DNA from: Sphingopyxis sp. YF1
Lineage (GTDB): Bacteria; Pseudomonadota; Alphaproteobacteria; Sphingomonadales; Sphingomonadaceae
Assembly: GCF_022701295.1 (NCBI RefSeq)
Contig: NZ_CP033204.1
Location: forward strand, 310,001 to 374,000
Length of the DNA stretch: 64,000 bases
Reading direction: 5' to 3'
Each line of letters opens with the position of its first letter. Position 1 is the first letter of the stretch. Made by a program: the position numbers and the translations under genes. A model generated the notes under the pieces. It was not told where the DNA came from. It searched no databases and worked only from the letters and a program-made list of their open reading frames with translations. Shown piece by piece: positions 50,618-59,703 of the stretch.

Positions 50618-51838
50618 TCACGCGGGGCCGGTCGCTTTCGCTGCCGCGGTGCGCGCTTTCGGGGACTCGGCATAGGGCATGATCATCGTGCCGTCGGGGG
50701 CGGCGGTGAAGGTCGTCTGGGTCGGATAGGCGAATTCATAGCCCGCCTTCGCCATCGCATCGAACAGCCGGATCGCAACCGCGGTCCGCGCCTTCGTCAC
50801 CACCTCGAAATCCTCGCTGAACACGTCGAACAGCAGTTCGAAATCGAGGCTCGACGGGCCGAAGGTCACGAAGCTCGACCGGATGAATTCATGGCCTTCG
50901 GCACGGACCTGCTCCTCGAGCAGCGCGGGCAGCTCGCGCAGCATGTCGGGCGTCGTCTGGTAGATGACGCCGATCGCGAAGGTGACGCGGCGGCGGTGGA
51001 GATGCGCGAAGTTGGTGATCTCCTTTGCCAGCAAATTGGTGTTCGACACGACGAGCAGCTCGCCGTTGACCGAGCGCAGCCGCGTGCTTTTCAGCCCGAT
51101 GCGTTCGACCGTCGCGGTGCTCATGTCATATTTGATCGTCTCGCCGACGCGGAAGGGGCGGTCGAAGATGATCGACAGCGACGCGAACAGATCGGAGAAA
51201 ATGCCCTGCGCGGCGAGGCCGATCGCGATGCCGCCGATCCCGAGCCCGGCGACGAGGCCGGTGACATTGACCCCCATATTGTCGAGGATGACGATCGCGG
51301 CGATCGCGAAGAGCGCGACGCTGATCAGCAGGCGGATGATCCCCATCGCGTTCGACAGCGTCTCGTTATGCCCCTCGGCGGCGCGGCGCTGGATCAGCCC
51401 GAGGATGATTTCGCGCGCCCAGATCGCGACCTGCAGCACGACCGCGATGGTGAAGACGAACTGGATCACCGACATGATCAGCGACGGCGGCTGGGCATAG
51501 CCCGCGACCATGCGGATCGCGATGATCGCGAGCACGCCGGACTTGGTCTTGTGGATGACGCGTCCGACGATGTCGGTCAGCGTGAACTGGCCCGGCGCCG
51601 CCTGCGCACGCTTGAGCGCGAAGGTGCGCACCAGCGACAGCAGGGCATAGATGATCAGCCCGGCGGCGATCGCGATGCCGATCTGCAGCCAGTGGCTCTG
51701 GATCCAGCCGAGGCTGGCGTCCCACCAGTAGCGCAGGTCGTCGATCGGATTGTTCGCCGTGGTCCGGACGGTTTCGCCTGCCTTGGCGGCGGTCTTCGGT
51801 GCGGCAGTGGCGGCGGCGGTCAATAGCGTAAGGATCAC
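50618..51838 (-). CDS. MscS-family mechanosensitive channel
   Basis: A 406-residue protein. Membrane helices at about residues 55-200 are followed by the MscS pore and beta domain: VTGLVAGLGIGGIAIGLAAQGIF, SDLFASLSIIFDRPFRVGETI, VERIGLKSTRLRSVNGELLVVSNTNL. The GTG start at 51838 has GAGGA at six bases. Acts as a pressure-relief channel in the inner membrane. Confidence 0.92.
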   Translation of the reverse strand: MILTLLTAAATAAPKTAAKAGETVRTTANNPIDDLRYWWDASLGWIQSHWLQIGIAIAAGLIIYALLSLVRTFALKRAQAAPGQFTLTDIVGRVIHKTKSGVLAIIAIRMVAGYAQPPSLIMSVIQFVFTIAVVLQVAIWAREIILGLIQRRAAEGHNETLSNAMGIIRLLISVALFAIAAIVILDNMGVNVTGLVAGLGIGGIAIGLAAQGIFSDLFASLSIIFDRPFRVGETIKYDMSTATVERIGLKSTRLRSVNGELLVVSNTNLLAKEITNFAHLHRRRVTFAIGVIYQTTPDMLRELPALLEEQVRAEGHEFIRSSFVTFGPSSLDFELLFDVFSEDFEVVTKARTAVAIRLFDAMAKAGYEFAYPTQTTFTAAPDGTMIMPYAESPKARTAAAKATGPA

Positions 51839-52018
51839 GTCTTTCCTCTGGGTCGGGCGGAACGGAGCAGGGCGGCCGCGGCGGGGCACGCTCCAGATAG
51901 GTCAAAAATCCGCGTTCGGCACGCGAAAGATCGGACCGCGCGATGGCGATCACCGGGATAGCGTGCGGGATGGGCAGAAGGTTCCGTGCCCGGTCGTCCG
52001 ACCCCCTAGGCGCGGGGG

Positions 52019-53401
52019 TCAGGCGGAGGCCGCGGGCTGCCGCGGAGGAACTTGCGCGGGGCGCGCCATCAGTGGGCGCCAGCCGGCCTCGCGCTCGCGG
52101 CGGCGGACATAGGTCGACAGCCCCATTTCGAGCGCGAGCATCATGTAGATGAAGGGCTGGAACGCGATTCCGACGAACAGCGAGCCGACCATGTAGACGA
52201 TGTGTCCGTGCTGGAGCGCGGTCGCGAGCGGGGCGATCCATTGTTCCTCGGCGCGGCGCGTCTTGAGATAGCGGCGGCGCAGCCGCTCCATCTGCACCAG
52301 CCCCGAGAGGTGCAGGATCAGCCAGAGCGCGAGCCCCGGATAGCCCTGTTCGCCGAGCATTTCGAAATAGCTCGAATGATAGGCGCGCGCCTTTTCGTCG
52401 TGGATCGTCGATTCGGATTGCTGCGGCTGGTCGGGGTCATAGGTGCTGCTGCCGGTGGTTTCGACGCGCAGGCTGTTCTGGAGATAGGCCTGGAAGCCGC
52501 CGCCGAAGGGATTGTCCTTCGCATAGTCCCACGTCCACGCCCACACCGCGACGCGCGTCGAGGCCGACTGGTCGGACTTGTAGCCCTGGATCGTTTCCAT
52601 GCGCTGGGTGAAGCTTTGCGGCAGGAATGGCACCGCGGCGAGCGCCAGCGCGCTGGCGCCGGCGATGTAGAGGACGCGGTGCTTGACCGCGCGCAGCGAC
52701 AGCACCGCGAGCACGCCGATGCAGATGAGCCCGGTGCGCGCCTGCGTCCCCACGGGGAGCAGCATGCAGGCGAAGACGAGCGCGAAGCAGAAGGTCGAGA
52801 CGCGCCAGTCGGGTGGAAAGATCGTGCCGTGCCGGCGGTACCAGAGGATGAGCGGGATGATCGAGATGCCGACGGTCGACATGATCGAGCCTTCGTAGAG
52901 GCCGAAATTTTCGTTGAGCAGCAGTTGGAGCGAACCGTAGCCGCCGCCGCCCGCCGCGGTCTTGATCCCCCCCGCGATCGCGATCGACGCCGCCGAGAGC
53001 AGCATGATCAGCAACAGCGCCTCGATACGCAGCTTGGTGCGCAGGGTCAGCGGCAGGAAGATCGCCCAGACGAGCGCCTTCCACACCCACGTCCATTTTT
53101 CCTGCGCCTCGACCGGAAAGTCGGCGTTGATCGTCGTCATCCAGCAATAGAGCAGCAGCGCGATGAGCAGGAATTGCCGCCCCGACCACCGTGTATCCTT
53201 CTTGTCGTCGACCGTGAGCCAGCCGACGATGGCGAGCGCGAAGACGATCAGCGAGATCGGGATCGAGTTGATCAGGAAATAGCTCAGCCGCTGCGGCGCG
53301 ACGATGTCGATGTAGCAGAAGGCGAGCACGAACAGGAACGGCTTGCGGAAGCCGACGCCGATGAAGGCGAAGAGGAAGGCGACGAAGGCGATGTCACGCA
53401 T
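52019..53401 (-). CDS. O-antigen-ligase-type membrane protein, exosortase A system-associated
   Basis: A 460-residue polytopic membrane protein with about ten helices and the Wzy_C/O-antigen ligase loop region (GYKSDQSASTRVAVWAWTWDYAKDNPFGGGFQAYLQ; AYHSSYFEMLGEQGYPGLALWL). The pattern LFAFIGVGFRKPFLFVLAFCYIDIVAPQRLSYF is that of the putative O-glycosylation ligases associated with exosortase A. The start overlaps the stop of a 52-residue upstream gene by eight bases. The exosortase itself is not in this window. Confidence 0.88.
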   Translation of the reverse strand: MRDIAFVAFLFAFIGVGFRKPFLFVLAFCYIDIVAPQRLSYFLINSIPISLIVFALAIVGWLTVDDKKDTRWSGRQFLLIALLLYCWMTTINADFPVEAQEKWTWVWKALVWAIFLPLTLRTKLRIEALLLIMLLSAASIAIAGGIKTAAGGGGYGSLQLLLNENFGLYEGSIMSTVGISIIPLILWYRRHGTIFPPDWRVSTFCFALVFACMLLPVGTQARTGLICIGVLAVLSLRAVKHRVLYIAGASALALAAVPFLPQSFTQRMETIQGYKSDQSASTRVAVWAWTWDYAKDNPFGGGFQAYLQNSLRVETTGSSTYDPDQPQQSESTIHDEKARAYHSSYFEMLGEQGYPGLALWLILHLSGLVQMERLRRRYLKTRRAEEQWIAPLATALQHGHIVYMVGSLFVGIAFQPFIYMMLALEMGLSTYVRRREREAGWRPLMARPAQVPPRQPAASA

Positions 53402-53552
53402 CGCCGCGGTCCCGCATTTCGGCCTCTTCCTTGCGCCGCTGCCACAGCATGCGCGGGCTGACCTCATGGTCGAGGTCGTCGCGGTGGAGCAGGCGCCACA
53501 GCGCGATCGCCATCAGGACGTGGGTCAAACCAATGGAAAAATTGTCGACCAT
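53394..53552 (-). CDS. Small protein preceding the ligase gene
   Basis: A 52-residue protein: one amphipathic or membrane helix (VDNFSIGLTHVLMAIALWRLL) and a charged tail (HRDDLDHEVSP...RRKEEAEMRDRGDA). Its stop (TGA) overlaps the ligase start by eight bases, which indicates translational coupling. No strong ribosome site. Similar small frames in this position seem common in sphingomonads, from memory. Confidence 0.55.
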   Translation of the reverse strand: MVDNFSIGLTHVLMAIALWRLLHRDDLDHEVSPRMLWQRRKEEAEMRDRGDA

Positions 53553-53662
53553 CGGTCGCTGCCGGCCTTGCTGTTGCGTCGTGCCCGCTTTGGGCCTGGG
53601 CGGAGGTCTAACGCAACGGGGTTGACGCGGCGTTAAGGCTTCCGTGACATGGAACGCGTGTC

Positions 53663-54886
53663 ATGACCCGCATTCTCCACGTCCTCGACCATAGCCTGCC
53701 CGCGCACAGCGGCTATACATTTCGCACGCGTGCGCTGATGAAGGCCCAGGCCCTGAAGGGGTGGCAGGTCGCGGGGGTCACCGGGGTACGGCACCCCGAG
53801 CCGGGCCCCGACGGCGAGACCGTCGACGGACTGACCTTCTATCGCACGCCGCCGATCGCCGCCGCGCCCTCGCCGATTCGCGAATGGCGCGAGATCGGCG
53901 CGCTCGCCCGGCGCATCGAGGCGCTCGTCGGCGAATGGCAGCCCGACCTGCTCCACGCGCATTCGCCGGTGCTCGACGGGCTCGCCGCGCTGCGCGTCGG
54001 CAAAAAGCTGGGCATTCCCGTGCTATACGAGATTCGCGCCTTTTGGGAGGATGCGGCGGTCGGCAACGGGACCGGGCGCGAAGGCAGCGCCAAATATTTC
54101 CTCACCCGCCAGCTCGAAACGCATGCGGTCAAATCGGCCGACGCGGTCGCGGTGATCTGCGACGGGCTGCGCGGCGACCTGATCGCGCGCGGGGTCGATC
54201 CGGGCAAGATCATCGTGTCGCCGAACGGCGTCGACCTCGACCTGTTCGGCGATCCGCCGCCGCGCGACGCCGGGCTGGCGGGCGAGCTTGGCCTTGGTGA
54301 GGGCGATGCGGTGATCGGTTTCATCGGCAGCTTTTACGATTATGAGGGCATCGACGACCTGATCGCCGCGATGCCCGCGCTCGTCGCGGTGCAGTCCGGG
54401 GCGCGGCTGCTGCTCGTCGGCGGCGGTCCGATGGAGGCGGCGCTGAAAGCGCAGGCCGCGGCGTCACCGGTCGCGGCGCGCATCCATTTCGTCGGCCGCG
54501 TGCCGCATTCGCAGGTCGAACGCTATTATTCGCTGATCGATATCCTCGCCTATCCGCGCAAGAAGATGCGGCTGACCGACCTCGTCACGCCGCTCAAGCC
54601 GCTCGAGGCGATGGCGCAGGGCAAGCTGGTCGCGGCGTCGGACGTCGGCGGGCACCGCGAACTGATCGAGGACGGCGTGACCGGGACGCTGTTCGCGCCC
54701 GACGATCCCGCGGCGGTCGCCGCGGCGCTGGCGGATCTGCTCGGCGCGCGCGGCCTCTGGCCCGAGCGGCGGCGCACGGCGCGGTTTTTCGTCGAAGAGC
54801 ATCGTAACTGGTCGTCAAACATTTTGCGTTACGAGCCCGTTTACCAACGGTTGCTGCGCGGCGATTCCGGATCGCTCGCGGCCTGA
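53663..54886 (+). CDS. Glycosyltransferase family 4, exosortase A system-associated
   Basis: A 407-residue GT-B enzyme: MTRILHVLDHSLPAHSGYTF at the acceptor side, PDLLHAHSPVLDGLAALRVG, IGFIGSFYDYEGIDDLI, and the donor-binding EPRK-type block PLKPLEAMAQGKLVAASDVGGHRELIEDG. The N-terminus matches the exosortase-A-linked glycosyltransferases. With the ligase on the other side of the intergenic gap it points to an exopolysaccharide or protein O-glycan assembly function. Confidence 0.9.
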   Translation: MTRILHVLDHSLPAHSGYTFRTRALMKAQALKGWQVAGVTGVRHPEPGPDGETVDGLTFYRTPPIAAAPSPIREWREIGALARRIEALVGEWQPDLLHAHSPVLDGLAALRVGKKLGIPVLYEIRAFWEDAAVGNGTGREGSAKYFLTRQLETHAVKSADAVAVICDGLRGDLIARGVDPGKIIVSPNGVDLDLFGDPPPRDAGLAGELGLGEGDAVIGFIGSFYDYEGIDDLIAAMPALVAVQSGARLLLVGGGPMEAALKAQAAASPVAARIHFVGRVPHSQVERYYSLIDILAYPRKKMRLTDLVTPLKPLEAMAQGKLVAASDVGGHRELIEDGVTGTLFAPDDPAAVAAALADLLGARGLWPERRRTARFFVEEHRNWSSNILRYEPVYQRLLRGDSGSLAA

Positions 54887-54905
54887 CGGGACAAGGTCTG
54901 GAAGC

Positions 54906-55691
54906 ATGGACGACGAACAGGGCAAATCGATCGGGGACAGGCTCGCCGTGCTGTGGCGGGCGCTGCGTCCTGCCGTTCCGGCGGTGATCGGCGCTTCGGC
55001 GCTGACCTTTCTGTTCGTCGCGGTGATGCCGATCGCCTGGGTCGCCTCGATCGGCTGGCAGCTTTATCTCGACCGGCTTTCGGATTTCTTCGTGCCGCCC
55101 GTCGGCAATGGCGGCCGGCTTGCGCTCGCGGTCGGCATGGCGGCGATCGCCGCGCTGCTCGCCGGGCTTGCGGCGCTGGCGCTGCCCAGCCCGCGCGGTG
55201 CGGTGAAGCGCCTCCTGCAAATGCGGCAGGGTGCGGGCGACGCGTTGCCGCGGCGCCGCGCCGACGCCCATCCCGACGACAGTCCGCGCCCGCCGATCCG
55301 CGCCGGTCGCGAACTGCCCGAAGGCGGCCTCGGTCCGCTGGCGCCGCCGATGCCGGAACGCGTGCCGGACTCCGGCGACGCGGCGGAGGAGGAGCTGATC
55401 CTCGCCGACCTGGCACCGGTCGACTATGATCCCGACGATGCCGACGCGCCCTGGCTCCAGCCCGCCGAGGTGGCGGGCCGGACGATGCCCGATGCGGCCG
55501 ACACCAGCCTCGGTGCGATGGTTGCGCGCTTCGAAGCCGGGCTCGAACGCCGCCGCGCGGTGGCGGCGGGGGCTTCCGATGCGGCACCGCCGACGCTCGC
55601 TGCCAGCGCCGAAGGACCGGTCGAGGTCGACTTTGCGCTCGAAGCCGCGCTCAGCACGCTGTCGCGGATGACCCGCCGCGCGGTCGGCTAA
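54906..55691 (+). CDS. Hypothetical membrane protein
   Basis: A 261-residue protein. Two membrane helices (AVIGASALTFLFVAVMPIAWVA and LALAVGMAAIAALLAGLAALAL) are in the first 100 residues. A long acidic, proline-rich cytosolic tail follows, ending in VEVDFALEAALSTLSRMTRRA. Lies 19 bases after the glycosyltransferase, so it is probably co-transcribed. Its 3' end overlaps that of the minus-strand gene by four bases. Confidence 0.75.
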   Translation: MDDEQGKSIGDRLAVLWRALRPAVPAVIGASALTFLFVAVMPIAWVASIGWQLYLDRLSDFFVPPVGNGGRLALAVGMAAIAALLAGLAALALPSPRGAVKRLLQMRQGAGDALPRRRADAHPDDSPRPPIRAGRELPEGGLGPLAPPMPERVPDSGDAAEEELILADLAPVDYDPDDADAPWLQPAEVAGRTMPDAADTSLGAMVARFEAGLERRRAVAAGASDAAPPTLAASAEGPVEVDFALEAALSTLSRMTRRAVG

Positions 55692-56008
55692 TCCTCCACC
55701 GTCAATATTTCGATTCGCATGCTGCCGTCGCCGGCCGCCTCGACGACGAGGTCGGCGACGATATGTCCCGGCAGCCGCCATTCGACCGCGCCGAGGCGCG
55801 CCTGCAGCGCCGGACGTGCGAGCGCGGCGTCGCCCGCCCCCGATGCGCAGGGAAAGGCGTGGCGCGCGCCGACGAAATTGGCGCTCGCCCACGGGCGCAG
55901 CGTCGAGGGGCCGAGCAGCAGGCCGTGCGGCAGTTCGCGCGCGAGCAGCCGGCGCAGGCGCCCGTGCGGGCAACCGGGACGGATCGGACGAACGGGCGAC
56001 CACAGCAT
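55688..56008 (-). CDS. Hypothetical protein, second gene of the unit divergent from the S24 repressor
   Basis: A 106-residue soluble protein: RPGCPHGRLRRLLARELPHGLLLGPSTLRPW, VGARHAFPCASGAGDAALARPALQARLGAVEWRL, then SMRIEILTVED. No family recognised. GGGAG lies before the ATG; the start shares a base with the upstream stop (TGATG), so it is coupled to 56008-56262. Confidence 0.65.
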   Translation of the reverse strand: MLWSPVRPIRPGCPHGRLRRLLARELPHGLLLGPSTLRPWASANFVGARHAFPCASGAGDAALARPALQARLGAVEWRLPGHIVADLVVEAAGDGSMRIEILTVED

Positions 56009-56262
56009 CAATTTTCTCCCTGGTGACGCGGCTGGCTGAAGCGGAGGTCGCCGCGCGGGCGGACATGGCCCGCGCGCCGGTCGGCACGCCATTTGTTCAT
56101 GAAATGTTCCATGCGACAGACAAGGCGGCGCCCGCAGCGGCGCCCCGCGCGCAGGTCGTGCACCAGCCGCGGGTCGCGCGCGGTTTCGTGGCCGAACACG
56201 CTTTGCGGGATCGCCGATTCGACGAGGAACGCCTCGATCCGCTGCAACAGGCCTTCATCCAT
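56008..56262 (-). CDS. Small helix-turn-helix-like protein divergent from the S24 repressor
   Basis: An 84-residue protein: LLQRIEAFLVESAIPQSVFG, ARDPRLVHDLRAGRRC, then RMEHFMNKWR. The spacing resembles small XRE-type DNA-binding proteins in which GDPRFVHDLRRGR is the recognition helix. Highly basic. GGGAGG precedes the ATG. Transcription would start within the TAGGA-N4-TCCTA operator region at 56300. Function inferred only. Confidence 0.65.
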   Translation of the reverse strand: MDEGLLQRIEAFLVESAIPQSVFGHETARDPRLVHDLRAGRRCGRRLVCRMEHFMNKWRADRRAGHVRPRGDLRFSQPRHQGEN

Positions 56263-56299
56263 ATGTCCCTCCCGATCGCGTGGTACGGGCGATTCGCCC

Positions 56300-56355
56300 A
56301 AATAGGATATTTCCTATTTGATAGGCATTTTCCTACTTGTCTAGGAAAAATCCTA
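56300..56355. promoter_or_regulatory. Operator cluster: three TAGGA-type palindromes between divergent genes
   Basis: AAATAGGATATTTCCTATTT (56300-56319) is a perfect palindrome with eight-base arms. ATAGG-N6-CCTA at 56321-56335 is a partial copy; TAGGAAAAATCCTA (56342-56355) is a perfect third one. Centres are about 19-20 bases apart, near two helical turns, and a further half-site GAAATAGGA lies at 56367-56375. A plus-strand promoter TTGTCT (56337-56342) with TACACA 17 bases on would be covered. This fits cooperative binding by the adjacent repressor. Confidence 0.8.
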
Positions 56356-56387
56356 TTGATACACACGAAATAGGAAGGACCGATGCC

Positions 56388-57053
56388 GTGACCGATTTCG
56401 TCGACGATCCGCGCACCGCGCTCGCGCGGCTGCTGGCCGACAAGGGCATCGATTATGCGCAGCTGTCGGCGGCGATCGGGCGCAATCCCGCCTATATCCA
56501 GCAATATATCAAGCGCGGATCGCCACGGCGGCTGGGCGAGGAGGATCGTGCGCGCATCGCCGCCTATCTGGGGGTGGCGGAGGCGATGCTCGGCGGGCCC
56601 GCGCTGCGCGTGGCGGCGCCGGCGTCGCGGCGCGGGCCCGACATGGTGCTGGTGCCCAAGCTCGCGATCGGTGCCTCGGCGGGGGCGGGGCGCATGGTCG
56701 ACGGCGAGGCGGTCGAGGGCGAGGTCGCGTTCGACCCCAAATGGCTGCGCGGGCTCGGCGCCGATCCGCGCGCGCTCAGCATCATCCGCGTCGAGGGCGA
56801 TTCGATGGCGCCGACGCTCAACGACGGCGACGATATATTGGTCGACGGCGGCGATGCCGCGGGGCGGCTGCGCGACGGCATCTATGTGCTGCGGCTCGAC
56901 GATGCTCTGATGGTGAAGCGCATCGCGCGCGCCGGTGCTGCCGGGCGCATCGCGGTGATCAGCGACAATCCGCAATATCCCAGCCTCGACCTGCCGATGG
57001 CGTCGGTGCGGCTGATCGGCCGGGTCGTATGGACCGGGCGCCGGGTCCGATAG
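56388..57053 (+). CDS. S24/LexA-type repressor with N-terminal helix-turn-helix
   Basis: A 221-residue protein. The N-terminal DNA-binding domain is LADKGIDYAQLSAAIGRNPAYIQQYIKRG, a cI-like helix-turn-helix. The C-terminal S24 peptidase domain has Ser139 in VEGDSMAPTL and Lys177 in ALMVKRIA; an Ala-Gly-containing linker (GASAGAGRM) is the likely autocleavage region. The GTG at 56388 follows AGGAAGGAC. It should repress itself and the divergent gene pair through the palindromes upstream, and be inactivated by RecA-type or other signals. It is not close to phage genes. Confidence 0.87.
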   Translation: MTDFVDDPRTALARLLADKGIDYAQLSAAIGRNPAYIQQYIKRGSPRRLGEEDRARIAAYLGVAEAMLGGPALRVAAPASRRGPDMVLVPKLAIGASAGAGRMVDGEAVEGEVAFDPKWLRGLGADPRALSIIRVEGDSMAPTLNDGDDILVDGGDAAGRLRDGIYVLRLDDALMVKRIARAGAAGRIAVISDNPQYPSLDLPMASVRLIGRVVWTGRRVR

Positions 57054-57074
57054 GGCCGGGGCGCCCCGGCCGGA

Positions 57075-57380
57075 TCAGATCGGCTGCGCCATCACCGCTT
57101 CGATCTCATGTTCGAGCACTTCGGCGCGCTGGCACTGGTCTTCGCGGCCGTCGCGGCATTTTTCGGCGGCCTTGTCGCGCTGGCGCGACAGCTTGCCGAG
57201 TGTCTCCTCGCGCTCGCGCATCGCGCGGCCGCGGTTGCGGTCGGCTTCGTCCTGGCTGGTGGTCGACCAGTCGGCGACCTGACTCACCGCCTTCACCGGC
57301 GCGGTGACGACGGTCTTGACCGCGCTGACGCAGCCGCCGAGCAGCGGAAGGGCGATCAGGGGAAGGAGTATCGCGCGCAT
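57075..57380 (-). CDS. Small lipoprotein with coiled-coil region
   Basis: A 101-residue protein with a lipobox (LPLLGGCVS), then VKTVVTAPVKAVSQVADWS and a charged helical stretch (EREETLGKLSRQRDKAAEKC) with two cysteines. No named family. Convergent with the S24 repressor gene, 21 bases apart. Confidence 0.75.
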   Translation of the reverse strand: MRAILLPLIALPLLGGCVSAVKTVVTAPVKAVSQVADWSTTSQDEADRNRGRAMREREETLGKLSRQRDKAAEKCRDGREDQCQRAEVLEHEIEAVMAQPI

Positions 57381-57557
57381 CGTTCGATCCTTTTGGCCGG
57401 GCGGATTTCATCGCATATCGCGGCACCGCTGAACAGCGGATTGCGGCGGGCGGACGGTGCGCGGCGCCATAGTGTCATATCACTGAAACAAATGGTTAAA
57501 TCTGTCTTTACTATCGCGTTCTAGGTCGGCGTGACCATCCGCTGACCAAAGATCGCC

Positions 57558-58844
57558 ATGACCGCCGCGCCCGACCTGCTTGCCCCCGTCTCCGGCCACG
57601 AGGCCGCCGTCCGCACCGATGCGTCGCTGTCGCGGGTGATCGACGCCTTTCGCGGCGACCCGCGGCTGCGCATCCTTGCGGTGCTCGATGCCGGCGATCG
57701 CCCCGTCGGGATCATCCGCGAACAGCGCGTGCGCGAACTGCTCTTCTGTCCCTATTGGTTCTCGCTGATGCAGAACCCGACGATCGGCGGTTCGATCGCG
57801 TCGATGATCGAGCCGTGCCCCGTCGCCGACGTCGGCGAGACGACCGCGGCGCTGCTCGCGCTGGCGTCGCGTTCGGGCGGGGCCGAAGGCCTGCTGCTGG
57901 TGCGCGAGGGGCGGTTCGTGGAGACGCTCGACGCCGGCCAGCTCGCGCGGCTCGCGATGCTGCGCGAGGTTGAACTGGCGCAGGAGGGCGGCGCGCGCGC
58001 GGCGCGGATCGATGCGGCCGGGCGCGGCTTCGAACGCGACGTCGCGGCGCTGACCAGCGCCCTTTCGGCGACCGCGCGCGACGTCGAGGCGGTCGCTGGC
58101 GAACTTGCGGCGCGCGCGCAGCAGGCGGGAAGCGACGCGGTGTCGGTCGCGGGGGCAACGGCGCAGACGCTGACCGGGCTCCACGAACTCGGCGACCGGG
58201 GGCAGGCGCTCGCGGCGGCGATGCAGCGGATCGTCGACGACGGCGCGCATGCCCGCTCGGTACGCCACGACGCGCACCAGAAGGTCCGCCTTGCGGGCGA
58301 GCGCACCGCCGCGCTGCGCGAAGCGAGCCAGGCGATCGAACAGATGCTGGCGCTGATCATCGATATGGCGCGCCGCACCAACATGCTCGCGCTCAACGCC
58401 GGGATCGAGGCGGCGCACGCCGGCGACGCCGGGCGCGGTTTTGCGGTCGTCGCGACCGAGGTGAAGGCGCTCGCCGGACAGACGCGCGCGGCAGCGGGCG
58501 ACATCGCGGGGCACGTCGAGCGCATCCGTGCGATCGTCGGACATGTCGCCGAGGGTTTCGCCGACGTCGAGCGCGCGATCGACGCGACCAACGGCTTTTC
58601 GGATGCCGTCGACCATGCGGTCGGCGGACAGAGCGCGACGACGCTGACGATTGCCGCCTATGTCGAGCAGGCGGTCGGTGCGGGCCACGAGATCGAGACG
58701 CGGGTGCGGCAGATCGGCCGCGGCGCGGCGGCGGTCGGTGACGACGCTGCGATGCTCGGGCGCCTCTCGGCCGACCTGTCGGGCGCGGCGCTGTCGCTCC
58801 ACCAGCGCACGCGCCATTTCGTCGAGGCGGTCGCCGCCGCCTGA
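57558..58844 (+). CDS. Cytoplasmic methyl-accepting chemotaxis-like transducer with CBS-like sensor
   Basis: A 428-residue protein with no membrane helix. Residues about 15-130 look like a CBS-type pair ([51 protein letters not shown]). The C-terminal half is a coiled coil with the MCP signalling tip [38 protein letters not shown] near residue 270-305. Such proteins dock CheW/CheA. No flagellar or che genes are in the window, so the partner is unknown. Confidence 0.85.
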   Translation: MTAAPDLLAPVSGHEAAVRTDASLSRVIDAFRGDPRLRILAVLDAGDRPVGIIREQRVRELLFCPYWFSLMQNPTIGGSIASMIEPCPVADVGETTAALLALASRSGGAEGLLLVREGRFVETLDAGQLARLAMLREVELAQEGGARAARIDAAGRGFERDVAALTSALSATARDVEAVAGELAARAQQAGSDAVSVAGATAQTLTGLHELGDRGQALAAAMQRIVDDGAHARSVRHDAHQKVRLAGERTAALREASQAIEQMLALIIDMARRTNMLALNAGIEAAHAGDAGRGFAVVATEVKALAGQTRAAAGDIAGHVERIRAIVGHVAEGFADVERAIDATNGFSDAVDHAVGGQSATTLTIAAYVEQAVGAGHEIETRVRQIGRGAAAVGDDAAMLGRLSADLSGAALSLHQRTRHFVEAVAAA

Positions 58845-58943
58845 CGGGTGATTTGCCAAATCCTTGCCGTGGCGCGCAAAATCGCTAGTCTTCCCCTCGC
58901 GCCGGCGGCGCCTTGACCGTCCCGGCGGGGAGGAGAGGGTCAT

Positions 58944-59669
58944 ATGAGTAACATGCAACGCGGTCTTGCCGAGTTCATCGGCACCTTCTGGCTCGTGTTC
59001 GGCGGCTGCGGCAGCGCGGTGCTGGCGGCGGCCTTTCCCGACGTCGGCATCGGCCTGCTCGGGGTTTCGCTGGCGTTCGGCCTGACGGTGGTCACCATGG
59101 CCTATGCCATCGGCCATATTTCGGGCTGCCATCTCAATCCCGCGGTCACCGTGGGGCTGTGGGCCGGCGGGCGCTTCGACGCGCGCGATATCCCGCTCTA
59201 CGTGATTGCGCAGGTGCTCGGCGCGATCGTCGCGGCCTTTCTGCTCTGGCATGTCGCGGCGGGCAATCCGGCGTTCGACCTTGCAACCAAGGGTCTTGCG
59301 GCAAACGGCTATGCGGCAGGGTCGCCGGGCGGCTACGACATCACCTCGGCGCTGATCATCGAAATCCTGCTCACCGCCTTCTTCCTGTGGATCATCATGG
59401 GATCGACCGACGGCCGTGCGCCCGCCGGCTTTGCGCCGATCGCGATCGGGCTCGCGCTCACCCTGATCCACCTGATCTCGATCCCGGTGACCAACACGTC
59501 GGTCAATCCGGCGCGCAGCACCGGCCCGGCGCTCGTCGTCGGCGGGCTGGCGCTGCAGCAGCTCTGGCTGTTCTGGCTCGCACCGCTCGTCGGCGGGCTC
59601 GTCGGCGGCTTTCTCTATCGCAAGGTGGGTGCCGACAGCTTTCCAAAGCCCAATATCGAGGGCGAGTGA
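58944..59669 (+). CDS. aqpZ: Aquaporin Z
   Basis: A 241-residue membrane protein with six helices and both NPA boxes ([23 protein letters not shown]). [21 protein letters not shown] is the typical AqpZ start, and the Arg after the second NPA is present. It conducts water across the inner membrane. GGAGGAG is placed before the ATG. Confidence 0.95.
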   Translation: MSNMQRGLAEFIGTFWLVFGGCGSAVLAAAFPDVGIGLLGVSLAFGLTVVTMAYAIGHISGCHLNPAVTVGLWAGGRFDARDIPLYVIAQVLGAIVAAFLLWHVAAGNPAFDLATKGLAANGYAAGSPGGYDITSALIIEILLTAFFLWIIMGSTDGRAPAGFAPIAIGLALTLIHLISIPVTNTSVNPARSTGPALVVGGLALQQLWLFWLAPLVGGLVGGFLYRKVGADSFPKPNIEGE

Positions 59670-59678
59670 ACGGGAGGC

Positions 59679-59700
59679 GGGCGGAGGTTAGCCTCCGCCC
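59679..59700. terminator. Bidirectional hairpin between aqpZ and galU
   Basis: GGGCGGAGG and CCTCCGCCC form a nine-base stem around TTAG between two convergent genes. A short T-rich run (CTATTT) follows on the plus strand within the galU 3' end. Confidence 0.65.
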
Positions 59701-59703
59701 CTC

